Positions 12,496 through 25,262 of a DNA stretch of 64,000 nt are shown here, one piece after another. Origin of the DNA: Chrysomallon squamiferum. Taxonomy: Eukaryota; Mollusca; Gastropoda; Neomphalida; Peltospiridae. Every line of letters starts with the position of its first letter. Positions within the stretch are counted from its first letter, which is position 1. Where the stretch lies: NCBI GenBank assembly GCA_012295275.1, contig CM022670.1:35061301-35125300 (forward strand), read 5' to 3'. The notes under the pieces were generated by a model. It had not been told where the DNA came from. It did not search any database and saw only the letters and a list, made by a program, of their open reading frames with translations. Made by a program: the position numbers and the translations under genes.

Positions 12496-13099
12496 TTATT
12501 GAAACCAAAGATAAAGAATTATTAAATCATCCACAACCGGTTTGTCAAAAACCATCACACATGGTTTCCTATCTGTTGAAATGTTTCTTTAAAAGACGGC
12601 TCGCTGCCAAATCGATTAGGAATGAGGAGTGACCATAAAATTTCCTAAGCAAAATAAATGACATATTTGTCACCTAAAAACCTTTAATAATAAAAATATG
12701 CTATTGTTTCATTAAACTAACATTCATCCATCAACTTATTCGTATATTTATCTCGACACACTACTGTTCAGACTAATTCATTTATTCAAACTAATAATGA
12801 ATTGCAAATAGAAAACGTGAATGATCTTTTTTTCTTTTTTTTCTTTTTTTTTTTTTTTTTTTTTCTCTGCCGTCTTATATAATTGCCTTGTTGAGGTGAT
12901 CGATGGATCTGTCTTTCTTTCCGCGGAAAGTCTTGGAATTTATCATGTCGACAAATTCCTATATATTAAGATGTAAATGGTTAAGTTTTAGTGAGGTTTG
13001 TCATGATGGTTTCAGAACGCTGCACAGTTAGACAAAACTGTGTTCATTGATTTGCAAATTTAGAGTTAAGAAGGAGACGGGGAATATTTAAATATGAGA

Positions 13100-13310
13100 T
13101 AGACTCGAATATAAAACATTAAATGTATAACAACATAATCATTAAAATGTATAACAGCGTAATAATTTAAAATATATAACAACATAAGAATTTTATTATA
13201 TATAGACAGAGAAATAGATACAGAGACAGACGTATCGAGATATACACAGACAAAGGTCCAGATAATTAAAATATATAACAACATAATTTAAATGTATAAC
13301 AACGTAAGAA
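13100..13310. repeat. ATAACAACATAA-type repeat interrupted by dispersed repeat copy
   Basis: Units of roughly AAATGTATAACAACATAA occur before and after a block at 13204-13263. That block matches the one at 9280-9340, which suggests it inserted into the local tandem repeat. Confidence 0.6.
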
Positions 13311-13962
13311 TTAATAAATTTACTCTAATTAAAAACACAGCTATAAGCGCGTTGTGTACGTAATGACGTCACGGCTCCGATTTTTTAAAATGCATCTTCT
13401 TGTAGAGCTGGCCTTTGATAATCAGTGATACACTGACTGAAACTAACTGGAAATAACTCCCATGCATATATATATATACATTTTAATGATTATATATTTA
13501 TAGTGGTCGTTTCTTCCAATTGCAAATATAATTGTTTTTGTCTTTATCTCGATTTTCTCACTTGCGGCTGGGAGTTAGATGCCACCCAAATATGGATTTC
13601 TATTTTGAACATTCATTTGACCCTCTATGTATTTTACGAACACGGCTCCAAGTCATTAAGTCCAGTGTGATTCTTTGTTGTTTGAAATGAGTGTGACTCC
13701 CTTAGGGAGGAACATACTGGCGTTAACGTTCACAATACGACTAGAATGGCAGTGGCGACAACAACGGAAATACTGGACGCATAACGCAAATAACAATGCC
13801 GACAGTTTTAATGGTTTCCTCTAAAAGTCAAAATAAAAGACTGAGAGGTTATTTTTAAGTGTATTTGAGTGTGTGTGTTCGTGTGGATATGTGTGTGTTA
13901 TGTGAGTTTATATATGTATGTATATATATGTGTATATATATATATATATATGCGTCTATATT

Positions 13963-13985
13963 ATTATTATTATTATTATTATTAA
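13963..13985. repeat. (ATT)n
   Basis: Short ATT run following a (TA)n stretch at about 13934-13952. Confidence 0.7.
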
Positions 13986-14141
13986 AAAGAGTGACTGTTT
14001 GCTGTCGAATTTGAATATTTATAATGGACATATTTCTGTTATCAGCTTTCGCCATTTAGTGTACATTTTCCCGTTTGATCTAAGTCCATCATGTCAGACA
14101 TGTGACCGAATTATAACGTATTACTAAAATTCTGTTCAGTT

Positions 14142-16231
14142 TTTCTGAACCTACCAGGACCTTATTAAAAAGGTAATAGACTGATTTATCGAAAACCTAA
14201 CACACATATAATATTCCGATTCCCTCTGGACTTAGCAATACACCACTCGCTGGAGTCTAAAATATCGGATAAACTCGAGGGTAATCGTCAAGGCCAAATA
14301 ACATAAAAGGAAGCCAGAACGTATTTATTGATATTTTGTGCATTTTGTCTCAGCTGTTTCAAACGTAATTAGTCGTATCGATATAAGCGCTACGTTTTTC
14401 TATCAAGCAGAAAACGTTCTCTAATATTCAATATAATGTTAAGTCATTTACGTTCAACATAACTTTAAGTCAATTACGTTCCTTATAAAATTCAAGCCAA
14501 TTACGTTCCAAGGTAATGTTAAATCAATGATTTTCATAACAGTAAAGCAATGATTTCCATAACATTAAAGCAATTATGTTTCACATAATATTAACTTAAT
14601 TACGTTGCACATAAAATCAAGTCCGTTACACCTACGTTCCCTATACTATTAAACCAGTTACGTGCCGTATAACATTAAGCCAGTTCCATTCCATTAATTC
14701 TGTTATTTTCTGCATAACATTAAGTCAATTACGTTCCGTGTGAATTCAGATTAATTACGTTTCATATATAACTTAAGCCAGTTACGTGTCATGTAATATT
14801 AAAGAAATTGCAACCCATGCAAAATCACTAAATCGCTTTTGTTCCATAACACTATGTCTGTTACATTTAACATAATATTAATCAATTATGTTTTATTTAA
14901 CATTAAGCAAGTTATGTTCTGTGTCATATCATGTCAAGCGTGTTTCATGTAATATTAAATAAATCATATTCTGTATGATATTAAGTCAGTCATTTAACAT
15001 TAAATTAACTACGTTTGATTTAACATTAATCCATCTGCTCTCCGAGTTAATTCAATTACGTTACACATAACTTTAACACATACCATGTATTAAATTAGTT
15101 GTGTTCGATATAACATTAAGTCAATTGGGCAGCAGTGGAATTTTCTTTTAACGTTATTTCTGTATGTTTCTATGTAAAGCAGTATTTCTGAACCTACGAA
15201 GACCTTATTAAAAAGGTAATAGACTGATTTATCGAAAACCTTAAACACATATAATATTCCGATTCCCATTGGACTTAGCAATACACCACTCGCTGGAGTC
15301 TAAAATATCGGATAAACTCGAGGGTAATCGTCAAGGCCAGTTAACATAAAAGGAAGCCAGAACGTATTTATTGATATTTTGTGCATTTTGTCTCAGCTGT
15401 TTCAAACGTAATTAGTCGTATCGATATAAGCGCTACGTTTTTCTATCAAGCAGAAAACGTTCTCTAATATTCAATATAATGTTAAGTCATTTACGTTCAA
15501 CATAACTTTAAGTCAATTACGTTCAACGTAACTTTACGCCAAATTCGTTCAACATAAACTTTAAACCAATTACGTTCAATGCAATGTTAAATCAATTATG
15601 TCTATATAATTGTAAACCAATTACTTTTCACATAATATTAACTTAATTACGTTGCACATAAAGTCAAGTCAGTTAAATCTACGTTCCCTATAATATTAAT
15701 CCAGTTACGTGCCGTATAACATTAAGCCAGTTCCATTCTATTAAGACAAATATTTTCTACATAACATTAAGTCAATTACGTTCCGTGTGAATTCAGATTA
15801 ATTACGTTTCATATATAACTTAAGCCAGTTACGTGTCATGTAATATTAAAGAAATTGCAACCCATGCAAAATTAAATCGCTTTTGTTCCATAACACTATG
15901 TCTGTTATGTTTAACATAATATTAATCAATCATGTTTTATTTAACCTTAAGCAAATTACGTTCTCTGTCGTATTATGTCAAGTGTGTTTCATGTAATATT
16001 AAATAAATCATATTCTGTATGATATTAAGTCAGTCATTTAACATTAAATTAACTACGTTTGATTTAACATTAAACCAACTGCTCTCCGAGTTAATTCAAT
16101 TACGTTACACATAACATTAACACATACCATGTATTAAATTAGTTGTGTTCGATATAACATTAAGTCAATTGGGCAGCAGTGGAATTTTCTTTTAATTTTA
16201 TTTCTGTATGTTTCTGTGTAAAGCAGTATTT
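14142..16231. repeat. 1.04-kb direct tandem duplication built from ~26-bp monomers
   Basis: The block 14142-15184 is repeated immediately as 15185-16231, both starting TTTCTGAACCTAC and ending GTAAAGCAGTATTT. The first ~350 bp and last ~450 bp of the copies are almost identical. The middle has diverged. Most of each copy is itself a degenerate array of about 26-bp monomers with the core TTAAGTCAATTACGTTC. This is a higher-order repeat of satellite type and no coding content was seen. Confidence 0.9.
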
Positions 16232-17325
16232 CATATTTACTCTTTCTCTATTCGGTTTAATAGCTCTTGGTAAATGACATATATTATCTTTGCACTGAAT
16301 TTTCTATAAAAATGTTTGTCTGTCTGTGTGTCTGAAACGTAACATGAAATGCAGACGTTTTTATTGATATATAAATTTTCTGGACGTTGTAAAAGTTATT
16401 TCGGTCGCATCTAACAAACTGCACTAGCTGGAACGGAACATAAAACCCAATGGAGGTTATGCACCAGGAGATAATCGATTGCTATCGTGAGTATTAAAAT
16501 GTTGTCTTTGTCAAAGTTAGTCGACTACGTAACTACCAATTATCGATTACTTTGGCCCGACTGTGGATTAATGCAACGGTACTGATTACCGTCAAGAACC
16601 GAAACATTCGATTACGTAATTATTCAGTAATATAACATATATAACATATGCCAAAAACATTTATATTTTATTCATTCTTTATTTCAATATTTCTCACAGC
16701 GAAACCTTAATTTTCTGAAAATAATAAAAATTAAAAAAGAAAACTCCAGTGGGAAATAATTGCAATACGTTTTAATTTAATTATACTGTCAATGAAAAGA
16801 AAGTACGTTGTTTTTGACAGTTCATTTCTCAGAATTCATTTTGCTGAGTGTTTCCAGTGAGTATTTACAAAAGGTCAGGTGTGGTATAAACGTTTGCGGT
16901 TATTGTTTTATTATTCATCGGTCGACCCTTAGGTGTATTTTAATGAACACCGAAATATCAAATAAATCTGTTAATGACAGTTGATATTTGTTAAACGTTG
17001 ACATCTTGTCACGGTCGCATACTTACCTTATTAAACTGTTGTACAGGCTCGTATACAAATTTACACAAACAAATGAATCGCTGAAAAGGTTAACATAAAT
17101 TTTACAGCAGTAATTTAAATAAATGCGTATGGATATTCACTTGTGTCGTTTTTGCAAGTGCAATCCTTGTTATAATATTATAATAGTGCTTTAAGTGTTA
17201 AAATATATTCGTATTAAAATTGATGACAGAGAAAATATGGTGTGTTGTTCTTCAAAATGAAATACTTTTTAAATGAGTGTCTTGAATATTCTCTGATCGA
17301 CATATTGTTGTTAATAAAATACAAG

Positions 17326-17330
<5 letters not shown>

Positions 17331-17364
<34 letters not shown>
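17331..17364. repeat. (AG)n
   Basis: Seventeen AG units in intron 1. Confidence 0.9.
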
Positions 17365-17368
<4 letters not shown>

Positions 17369-17814
17369 ACGAACATCTGCTTAAACATTTATTAGTTACT
17401 TTAAGAATCTTTCATGAAAAAAAAAGAAAAAAAAACAGACAACAGTCACAAGAAAACAAACAAAAATAATAATAACCAAATAATAAAAATAAAATCTGTA
17501 GGTAAAATATTTTTCTATCAATTATTCCAGAAAATCATTAGATAAACATTTCCTCTGTTATGTAAACACGAAACAACAACCTCTCTGCAGAGACAGTTGT
17601 TCACTTAACAGTGTTTGTTTTCATCACTGCAAGCATCGTTAGGAATTGAAGTGTCTATAGACAGAGTGTGAACATAAACACTAGTGTTGTCACATCGTTA
17701 ACTTGACACATGTATGACTTCATCCTTGCTTCGTCAGTTTTCTGTGTAATCCGTGAAGCGCTTTGACGTTAAGGTTCATGTTTGGTTGTTATTGTAACCA
17801 CTCGAGTGACTCGA

Positions 17815-18800
17815 GTATTGAAATAACGACCGTTACACTTCACAGCGTTACGTATTCATATAACGACGACCGTTACATCTCACGTCACTGTTGATATATA
17901 ACGATTATTACAAGTTCGTGATATTGAAATAACGAGTTACATTTCACGTCACTGTTTAAATAACGACTATTACAAGTTCGTGATATTGAAATAACGAGTT
18001 ACTTTTCACGTCACTGTTTAAATAACGACTATTACAAGTTCGTGATACTGAAATAACGAGTTACATTTCACATCACTGTTTAAATAACGACTATTACAAG
18101 TTCGTGATACTGAAGTAACGAGTTACATTTCACGCCACTGTTTAAATAACGACTATTACAAGTTCGTGATATTGAAGTAACGAGTTACATTTCACGTCAC
18201 TGTTTAAATAACTATTACAAGTTCGTGATAGTGTGTGTTGAGATAACGAATATTATATTTTACTTCACTGATTGATGAAATAATTACTGTCATATTTTAT
18301 TTCATTGAGTGTTGATATAACGACTGCTACATATTATGCCGTAGACTGTTAAAATACAATTGTTGTATCTCAGGTCACTGAGACTGAAATTATATCTGTT
18401 AAATTTCGAGTCTGTTATTGTTGAAATAATGACTATTACAAGTTCATAGCCCTGAATGTTGAAATATCGACTGACAATCTCACGTCACTTTAAAACGACT
18501 GTTATATCTCACGCAATGTTGAAATAACGACTATCACAAGTTCGTGATACTGAATGTTTAAATAACCCCTATTAAAACGTCATGTCGTTGAATTTTGAAA
18601 TAACAACTGTTACATCTCATGCCATTTATTTCTGAAATAACGCCTATTACAATGTCAAGTAATTTAATTTTGAAATAATGACTATTACAGCTTCAAGTCA
18701 CTTAATTCTGAAATAACAACTGTTGCATTTCATGTCTCTGAATGCTCAAATGACAACCCTCACAGCTCTTGTTTCTGTTGAAGTAACAACTGATAGAATT
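17815..18800. repeat. 31/62-bp satellite-like array
   Basis: From about 17890 to 18231 a 62-bp unit repeats about 5.5 times. It consists of two related ~31-bp halves, one with ATTACAAGTTCGTGATA and one with GTTACATTTCACGTCACTG. Both halves start with AATAACGA. On both sides (17815-17890 and 18232-18800) single degenerate ~31-bp monomers continue. Confidence 0.85.
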
Positions 18801-18982
18801 CATTTCATTATTCGCTGAACTGACTAAATCAAAGGTCTGAGATTGATTTCGTTACCGATGTTGCAGCTAGATTATATCCAGAGGTTATTATATCGTGTCA
18901 AGAAAATTGACTGATTGAAAATTCACCCCATTAAGGAAACATCTTAGTTTTAGTCGTTTAAATGTAATGATATTTATATGTG

Positions 18983-18987
18983 TTATA

Positions 18988-19037
<50 letters not shown>

Positions 19038-19079
19038 TGTGTGTATGTGTGCGTGTGTTTGTGTGTGTGTTGTGTGTAA
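18983..19079. repeat. (GT)n
   Basis: GT array with TTTGTG and CGTG interruptions. Confidence 0.9.
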
Positions 19080-19941
19080 ACAAAGCGCATATTACTGTAT
19101 TGTAATTTTTAGCATCTACAACAGAACAGAATATAACTGTATCGATGACCCACTATATATTACTATTATCAACTACCATCTATGGATCTTTCATCCGCAT
19201 ATTCTCATATATTGGGAAGGACATATCAATGTCTGATAAACCAGTCAGTGACTACTAGCTGCAATGATATTTATCTCTACGGGGGTCATACAAGATGACT
19301 GATTATGCCACCCAGCAAGCCGTATCCATTTTCTTTAATTACTGAACAACGAGTTTACACCTATTCCAAAAAGCAAATGAAGTGATTTTTGAAGGTGAAA
19401 TAAAAAAATAAAAAAAATTCGTATTTTAATAGTAAAATAACGTATCATATATTATATTTGATGAACGTAAGAATTTCCTTAAATGCTAGAATATAATAAA
19501 TAATTATTAACTGACTGGTGATGATATAATTAAAATACAATTGATCTACTGTCTCCCGTCTTTATCGAATGTAAGTATATATATATATAATGCATGTATT
19601 AGCTTTGAAGAACGTCTATAAATAAAGAGAGTTCGAACAAGACCCATTTCACTGCAATTTCAGTCGTAGACTGCTTTTGATTCCATTGCAGAAGCAAATA
19701 AAAACGAGTTCAATAAAATCCGAATTGATCGAGGGTTGAAAAATATCGAATCGATCTTGTAAACAAAGAAAGCTTGGGCGCCATCGAACGCGATGATAAA
19801 TTCTTTTAGGAAAAGTTAATGATTCATTTATTTTACCTAACATTTTATATAGAGTGTTGATAGACCTTGCACGTGTTTGAAACGTCGAGTTATCATTGTC
19901 ACGTGATTTTGGAGACGCAATTGCAATGGACTAATTTTTAA

Positions 19942-19943
<2 letters not shown>

Positions 19944-20001
<58 letters not shown>

Positions 20002-20212
20002 CATCATCATCATCATCATCATCGTCATTGTTATTAATAACAATAATAAATAAATAAATAAAATTGAAAACAACAGAGGTAGTAGTGGTGGTAGCTGCAG
20101 TAGTAATAATAGTAGCAGGGGTAAAAGTACTAGTAGTAGTAGTCGCAGTAGTAATGGTATTAGTGGTAGTAGTAGTAGTAGTAATCACATCATCGTCATC
20201 GTCATCATTCAT
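19944..20212. repeat. (ATT)n, (ATC)n and (AGT)n compound trinucleotide region
   Basis: ATT units at 19944-20000 run into ATC units to about 20023. Imperfect GTA/AGT units follow at about 20078-20185 and ATC units to 20208. The homopolymeric open frames here are artefacts. Confidence 0.9.
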
Positions 20213-20439
20213 AACTACAATGCTATGATACTATCAACCAAGGCTTCAAGTTGCTAATTTTTCTAGCGCGTAACACAAAACTTTAGTCTCGTGCACTCTG
20301 ATCTTCTGTTGTAAAATGTAACCCGAGAATGGCAACAGAAAGAACAATTGACTTATAAACAAAAAACAGACAATACAGATATGGATTAAAACATGTATTA
20401 AATGTAAATATGTTCTAATCTGTTTGTATATATTTTCAT

Positions 20440-20448
20440 AATGTGTGT

Positions 20449-20494
<46 letters not shown>
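20440..20494. repeat. (TG)n
   Basis: Nearly pure TG array of about 45 bp. Confidence 0.9.
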
Positions 20495-20497
<3 letters not shown>

Positions 20498-21238
20498 ATT
20501 TTTTCTTATATCAGTGAGAAAACCATTTTGTCCCTACCCTGAAGTGAATATATTTTCTCACATCCAGAATATCATAAGTATAAATCATTATATGTCAGTA
20601 TATAACCCAACATTTAAAATGTGTTTAATTACGTTCATTTTTATTATTATTGTACTTCCAAATTACAGTTATGTAAAAAAAATCAAATAAAAAATAAAAA
20701 TAAAACAATTAAAATACAACAATAAGACACCTAATACTATATTTCGATTAATTCTCCTTGAATATCCAAACTTTGAACTCTTTGATTTAGTAACTGTATA
20801 TCTTAAAAGGAACGGAGTACATTGCCGCTTAGGGCCTCTGATCTAATTTAGTCATTTCCCAGATGTCTTTATTTAATTAGCAAATGTTAATTTAGCCGCG
20901 TGAAGAACTTAACATCGTAGTTAATTACAATGCGCCATTGATCACATTAATGCCAGGGCAATGACAGAGCAACAATGATGAATGTGGAAAACTGAAACGT
21001 ACGTTGTTGACGACTTTAATTATGGATTACTGGGTTTCAGAGCGTAAACAAGAGTTGTGTGTGGGTTTTTTAACTACAAATGTTTGCAAGGTGATTTAAG
21101 GAATCGTCTGGTGTATTTTTTAAACAGAGCTCCATTAAATATACAACACTGTTAGATTGTGTGTGTCTGTGTATGGTCTTTCTGAATGTTTACTGTGTGT
21201 TCGATGGAGATGGATAAATAGAGAGGAACAGACATAGA

Positions 21239-21243
<5 letters not shown>

Positions 21244-21323
<80 letters not shown>
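21244..21323. repeat. (GA)n
   Basis: Forty uninterrupted GA units in intron 1. Confidence 0.95.
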
Positions 21324-21327
<4 letters not shown>

Positions 21328-22309
21328 AGTGTAGGTGAGTTTAGGTATGTGAGTGTGAACGTCTAAAAGAGTCGTCAACAATGACGAAATATAAAAAAAC
21401 GTGAACATAATTTTCGTCCATACAGTTGATTTCCTTTGTTAACATTACAGCCAGCATTCACTAAGTTTGATGAACTTTCTTAAAATTTGCACTGCCGCTT
21501 TGCAGCAACTGTCTGAATGTTTTCAATACTCATTCTTTGATTTTTATTTTTTAAAAGTTAAAAATTCTGTAGATTAGTTTGGAGAATAAGGTGCAAGCGG
21601 AAGTGAAGTAATTTACTGTCCTTCCTGAAATTATTGAATGCGAATTTTTATTCTTTTTAAAATTTTTTTTATATATATAGTTAATTCAATAATATGACTG
21701 ACTGTCACTTCCTGTCTACTGTAAATCGAAGGATCGACCGTCGGTGGAGTCCTATTTCCCAATCCAGCCAAGCCATCTCAGCACTGATACATTGATTTTC
21801 CTTTCTCTGGGAAGGTGCATTTTAATAGATTCCCTGGATGCTACTTAACTTATATTAGATCAGTGCTTGGCGGCGGCAGATTTCAGTTTTCATTATCTGC
21901 ATGATGCTTAACCATGTGTAAAACGAGGGATTCGTCAAATGAAACATTTACGTCATCTCTTTACTGATATAGGTTTAAACATTTCTAGTGGTTGAGTCAT
22001 CTGTGTTTCCAACAGAACAGAATGACTGGAAATCTCTTGGTAGAGCTTTAATAAATTCACTCATGTGACTTATTAAGTGTAAGTCATAATTATATGTAAG
22101 GAAGGGATTTGGATCTCAAATTATATTTATTTTTCCGGTTGATGAAAAAATTATCTTTACGTTCCTTTGCAGTCTTAATCTTAATGGCTCTTTCTTTTCA
22201 TGGATGGATGAACAGATGGATAATTAGACACGTAGTTGAAAGGATCTGCTTCTTTGGCGTTTATGCCTTTGAGGTTTCGATATTCGAGCACTAAATATAA
22301 ACACGTATG

Positions 22310-22650
22310 GACAAGTACAGTTTAACTCTGAGATGAAAACGAACGTAAGTGGTGTTGGGTGTTCAAAGAAAACGTCATCTTGCTTTTTCAGAAAGCACTT
22401 TTAGCGATTTATTCTGTTTTTCTGACAGGTTTATAGCAGGTTATCCATCTAAACACCATCATAATCTTCCTATAAATCTACTGCATTTCCAAGACACGAC
22501 TCATGGTGTTCATCAAAAGATGTGGTTGAAAAAATATAAGTTCTTACACTAACAAAGTAAAGCCAGACACCGCAATAAATATGAAAATCCTTTGATCTGA
22601 TGTAATAAAGATCTTTAATGGAAGCACTAACTTTTTCATTTTCGTAGGAA
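22310..22650 (+). repeat. diverged dispersed repeat, partner at 24790-24990
   Basis: Shared short blocks in the same order and orientation include CTGAGATGAAAA with GAACxxAAGTG, and later TGGAAGCACTxACTTT. The similarity is patchy, and boundaries are approximate. The two copies flank exon 2. Confidence 0.35.
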
Positions 22651-23115
22651 TTATAAAAGAAAATGACCTCTTTCCAGAATTAAAGAGTCCACGTAGTGCA
22701 TTTCCTTTGTCAGATTTCAAACATTCTTTATTGTCAGTGCAGATGTATCGGAATATCTGCAATAATATACGACAGAATACTTTATACATATAAATATAAA
22801 TTTTAACTAGTGTCAATTTAGCTAAAATACATAATTTATTTACAACATCGTCATCACTGATGTACCTGATAATGGATATGATGGTGGTTGTACTGTTTAT
22901 AGTGGTTGGTGGTCTTGTGGATTTGCTTACTTTTTAATTACGATATTAAAACATTTACTTGTTTGTTATATTCAAAAGAATACAACTGTGCATTCATAAA
23001 TTTCCAAAGTAAAAAAAAAAAACAACAAAAACCCACTAAATAACCTTTAGGCCATGAACTTAAATAGCTTTTGCTATTTCTAGAAAGCTAACAGCATTTA
23101 TTGTTTCTATTCTAG

Positions 23116-23381
23116 GAGAACTGCACGTGCCTCTGGAAGTATGCGGAGCCGTCGTGAAGAGAGAACTCGACTTCTGGCAAATGAACGAATCTGAGATCAA
23201 AGCTTGCTGCTGGCGACACTATCGTTCGTACATCGAGAACCAGCGAATTCTCGATTCGTTCGACAACAGTTTGAAAAAGGAGCAATTCAGCGTGGATCTG
23301 GATACCATGACAGGCTGGAAGCGATTCCAGATGAAGATCTGGCTTATCTTAGACCATCCAAGAACCTCAAGAACTGCCATG
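23116..23381 (+). CDS. Shaw: Shaw/Kv3-type K+ channel, exon 2: second part of T1 and T1-S1 linker
   Basis: The acceptor TTCTATTCTAG precedes 23116. The exon completes codon 107 (Gly) and encodes residues 108-195. The donor ATG|GTGCGT at 23382 leaves phase 0. His110, Cys116, Cys137 and Cys138 give the H-x5-C-x20-CC pattern that binds zinc at T1 interfaces in non-Shaker Kv channels. FWxxxE and CCWRHYR follow the Kv3 pattern FWGIDE...CCWMTYR. The T1-S1 linker is short, and residues 183-191 (KIWLILDHP) correspond to the PRIWxLFxxP segment just before S1 in Kv3. The intron after it falls exactly at the entry to S1, separating the assembly module from the membrane module. Confidence 0.92.
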
Positions 23382-23488
23382 GTGCGTACAACCAATTAAT
23401 TATTTTATTTATTTTTTTTTTTTTTTTTATTTGATGTTTCGTTTCCCAACAGCATTTATAGGACTGTTCCAGAAATGATTGAAGATAG

Positions 23489-23643
23489 TGGTGGCAGTAG
23501 TTAATAAGAATGGTGTTAGTGGTGGCAATAGTTAATAAGAATGGTGTTAGTGGTGGCAATAGTTAATAAGAATGGTGTTAGTGGTGGCAATAGTTAATAA
23601 GAATGATGTTAGTGGTGGCAATAGTTAATAAGAATGGTGTTAG
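23489..23643. repeat. 31-bp minisatellite, 5 copies, next to exon 2 donor
   Basis: Five units of 31 bp, each with GGTGGCAATAG and TTAATAAGAATGG, begin 108 bp after the exon-2 donor. Copies are almost identical; the first has CAGTAG for CAATAG and the fourth has GATG for GGTG. Confidence 0.95.
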
Positions 23644-23908
23644 TTCTGGAATGATTTAAGTGAGTATAATGGAATAAGATACTGGGTTAAGATAAAGCAG
23701 TGTGGAAAATACGTGTAAATATTTTAATTCAGTGTGGTAGCAATTGTAACCGGGTACAGTTAAAGGATTATGTGGGCGAAAAAATCTAGATATAAATTAA
23801 ATTATTTCGGATGATGGCGTTTTTTCTCCGTTATAATCTCTGCAAACTATTTTCAGATTTCTGAAGCAGTCCTTCATTTTGCGTTTTGATATTTACTTTG
23901 AGCTTAAG

Positions 23909-23910
<2 letters not shown>

Positions 23911-23948
<38 letters not shown>
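23911..23948. repeat. poly(T)
   Basis: A run of about 38 T residues. Confidence 0.9.
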
Positions 23949-23952
<4 letters not shown>

Positions 23953-24628
23953 GCTTCATAATTCAATTAAATACGTAATAATTTTATTAAACATTCTTAT
24001 AATTTGTTGTTCGTTTGTTGCACTTGCATGTGACATACACAGTGTTGTGACGTAGAATATCCAAACCTCCAAAACCCAGGCTGACGTGTCGCATCTGTAG
24101 TCTTAATTATTACTAGACTCTTGTATTTTAATTACATATTATACTAGCATCCATTTACTGTAAAACTGTGTCGTTAAAACAAATAGCTTTTACTTCTTGT
24201 ACTGTATATTTTTAATGTTTTAAATATTATATCTGAATATGTACATATACAGAGTGTGTGTGTGTATACGTGTATGTGTATTTGTATATATATATTAGTT
24301 ATTTAGTGAATGAATATAAATATATAAATATATATATATATTTAAATTAAATGTATAAAAGGTGGACGGAATTACTATCTATATGGACAGACTGACAGAC
24401 GAATGCACGGAGGTGAAGTGAATGAATTAGTTAATGACTGAAAATAATATCTAATATATTTGTTGTCTTTTCCCCCATACAGTTAGTTATTCAAAATTAT
24501 CATAATTTAATGGTTTGATGTGATATTTATCAGTATTGGGTAAAATGTGTTTAAAAGTCACATATCACCATCTCTTGGCATATCAAACGTTTTCATTTTT
24601 TGTGTGTGTGTGAGCGTGTGTTTTAACC

Positions 24629-24630
<2 letters not shown>

Positions 24631-24691
<61 letters not shown>
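24631..24691. repeat. (CT)n
   Basis: Pure CT array of 61 bp in intron 2. Confidence 0.95.
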
Positions 24692-24694
<3 letters not shown>

Positions 24695-25044
24695 CTCTGT
24701 AAAATTGTCAAGTCTCGAGTTCTGCTTTTCATGTAAAGATCGATTCGCTTCGGGGTAAATTGTGTAGTCGCCAATTTAAACACTTCTCCAGAACAGACAA
24801 GAATCTGAACGTTAACGCTGAGATGAAAATGAACACAAGTGTCACAGTATTCTATAGGAGATCAGAGTCTTTCATTTCTGACTGAAGTCGAGAAGTAATA
24901 AAATAATCATAAAATAACCGCATTAAAGAGATCGTTATTGGAAGCACTGACTTTATTTTATTTTATTATTTTTAAATCTCTTGGTAGTGAAGTGAAAATA
25001 AACACAACGTGATCTGCTGTCCAGTTAAAAGTGATTTATTATTG

Positions 25045-25262
25045 TTATTGCTGTTGTTGTTGTTGTTGTTGTTCTTTTTCTTCTTCTTCTTCTTCTTATT
25101 ATTATTATCATCATCATCATCATAGGATAAAAGCTGAAAAAAATGTCTGATAAAGAATAGTTTTGATATAATTATTTCAAAAACTTAAGGTCTATTTGAT
25201 CACGTAAATATTTTGTTATGATCATCATCAACAACATCACCATCATCATCATCATCATCATC
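25045..25262. repeat. TTG, TTC, ATT and ATC trinucleotide runs
   Basis: TTG and TTC runs lie at about 25049-25096, ATT/ATC runs at 25097-25123, and a second ATC run at about 25237-25262. Confidence 0.85.

Larger units (their letters stand above)
2606..23115 (+). other. intron 1 of the Shaw-type gene
   Basis: The intron starts GTAAGA and ends TTCTATTCTAG. It interrupts T1 at the conserved YRTG|(K/E)L position. It contains many simple repeats and several structured repeats listed separately. No additional exon was recognised in its 20.5 kb; the short open frames in it are low-complexity or lack family resemblance. Confidence 0.85.
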
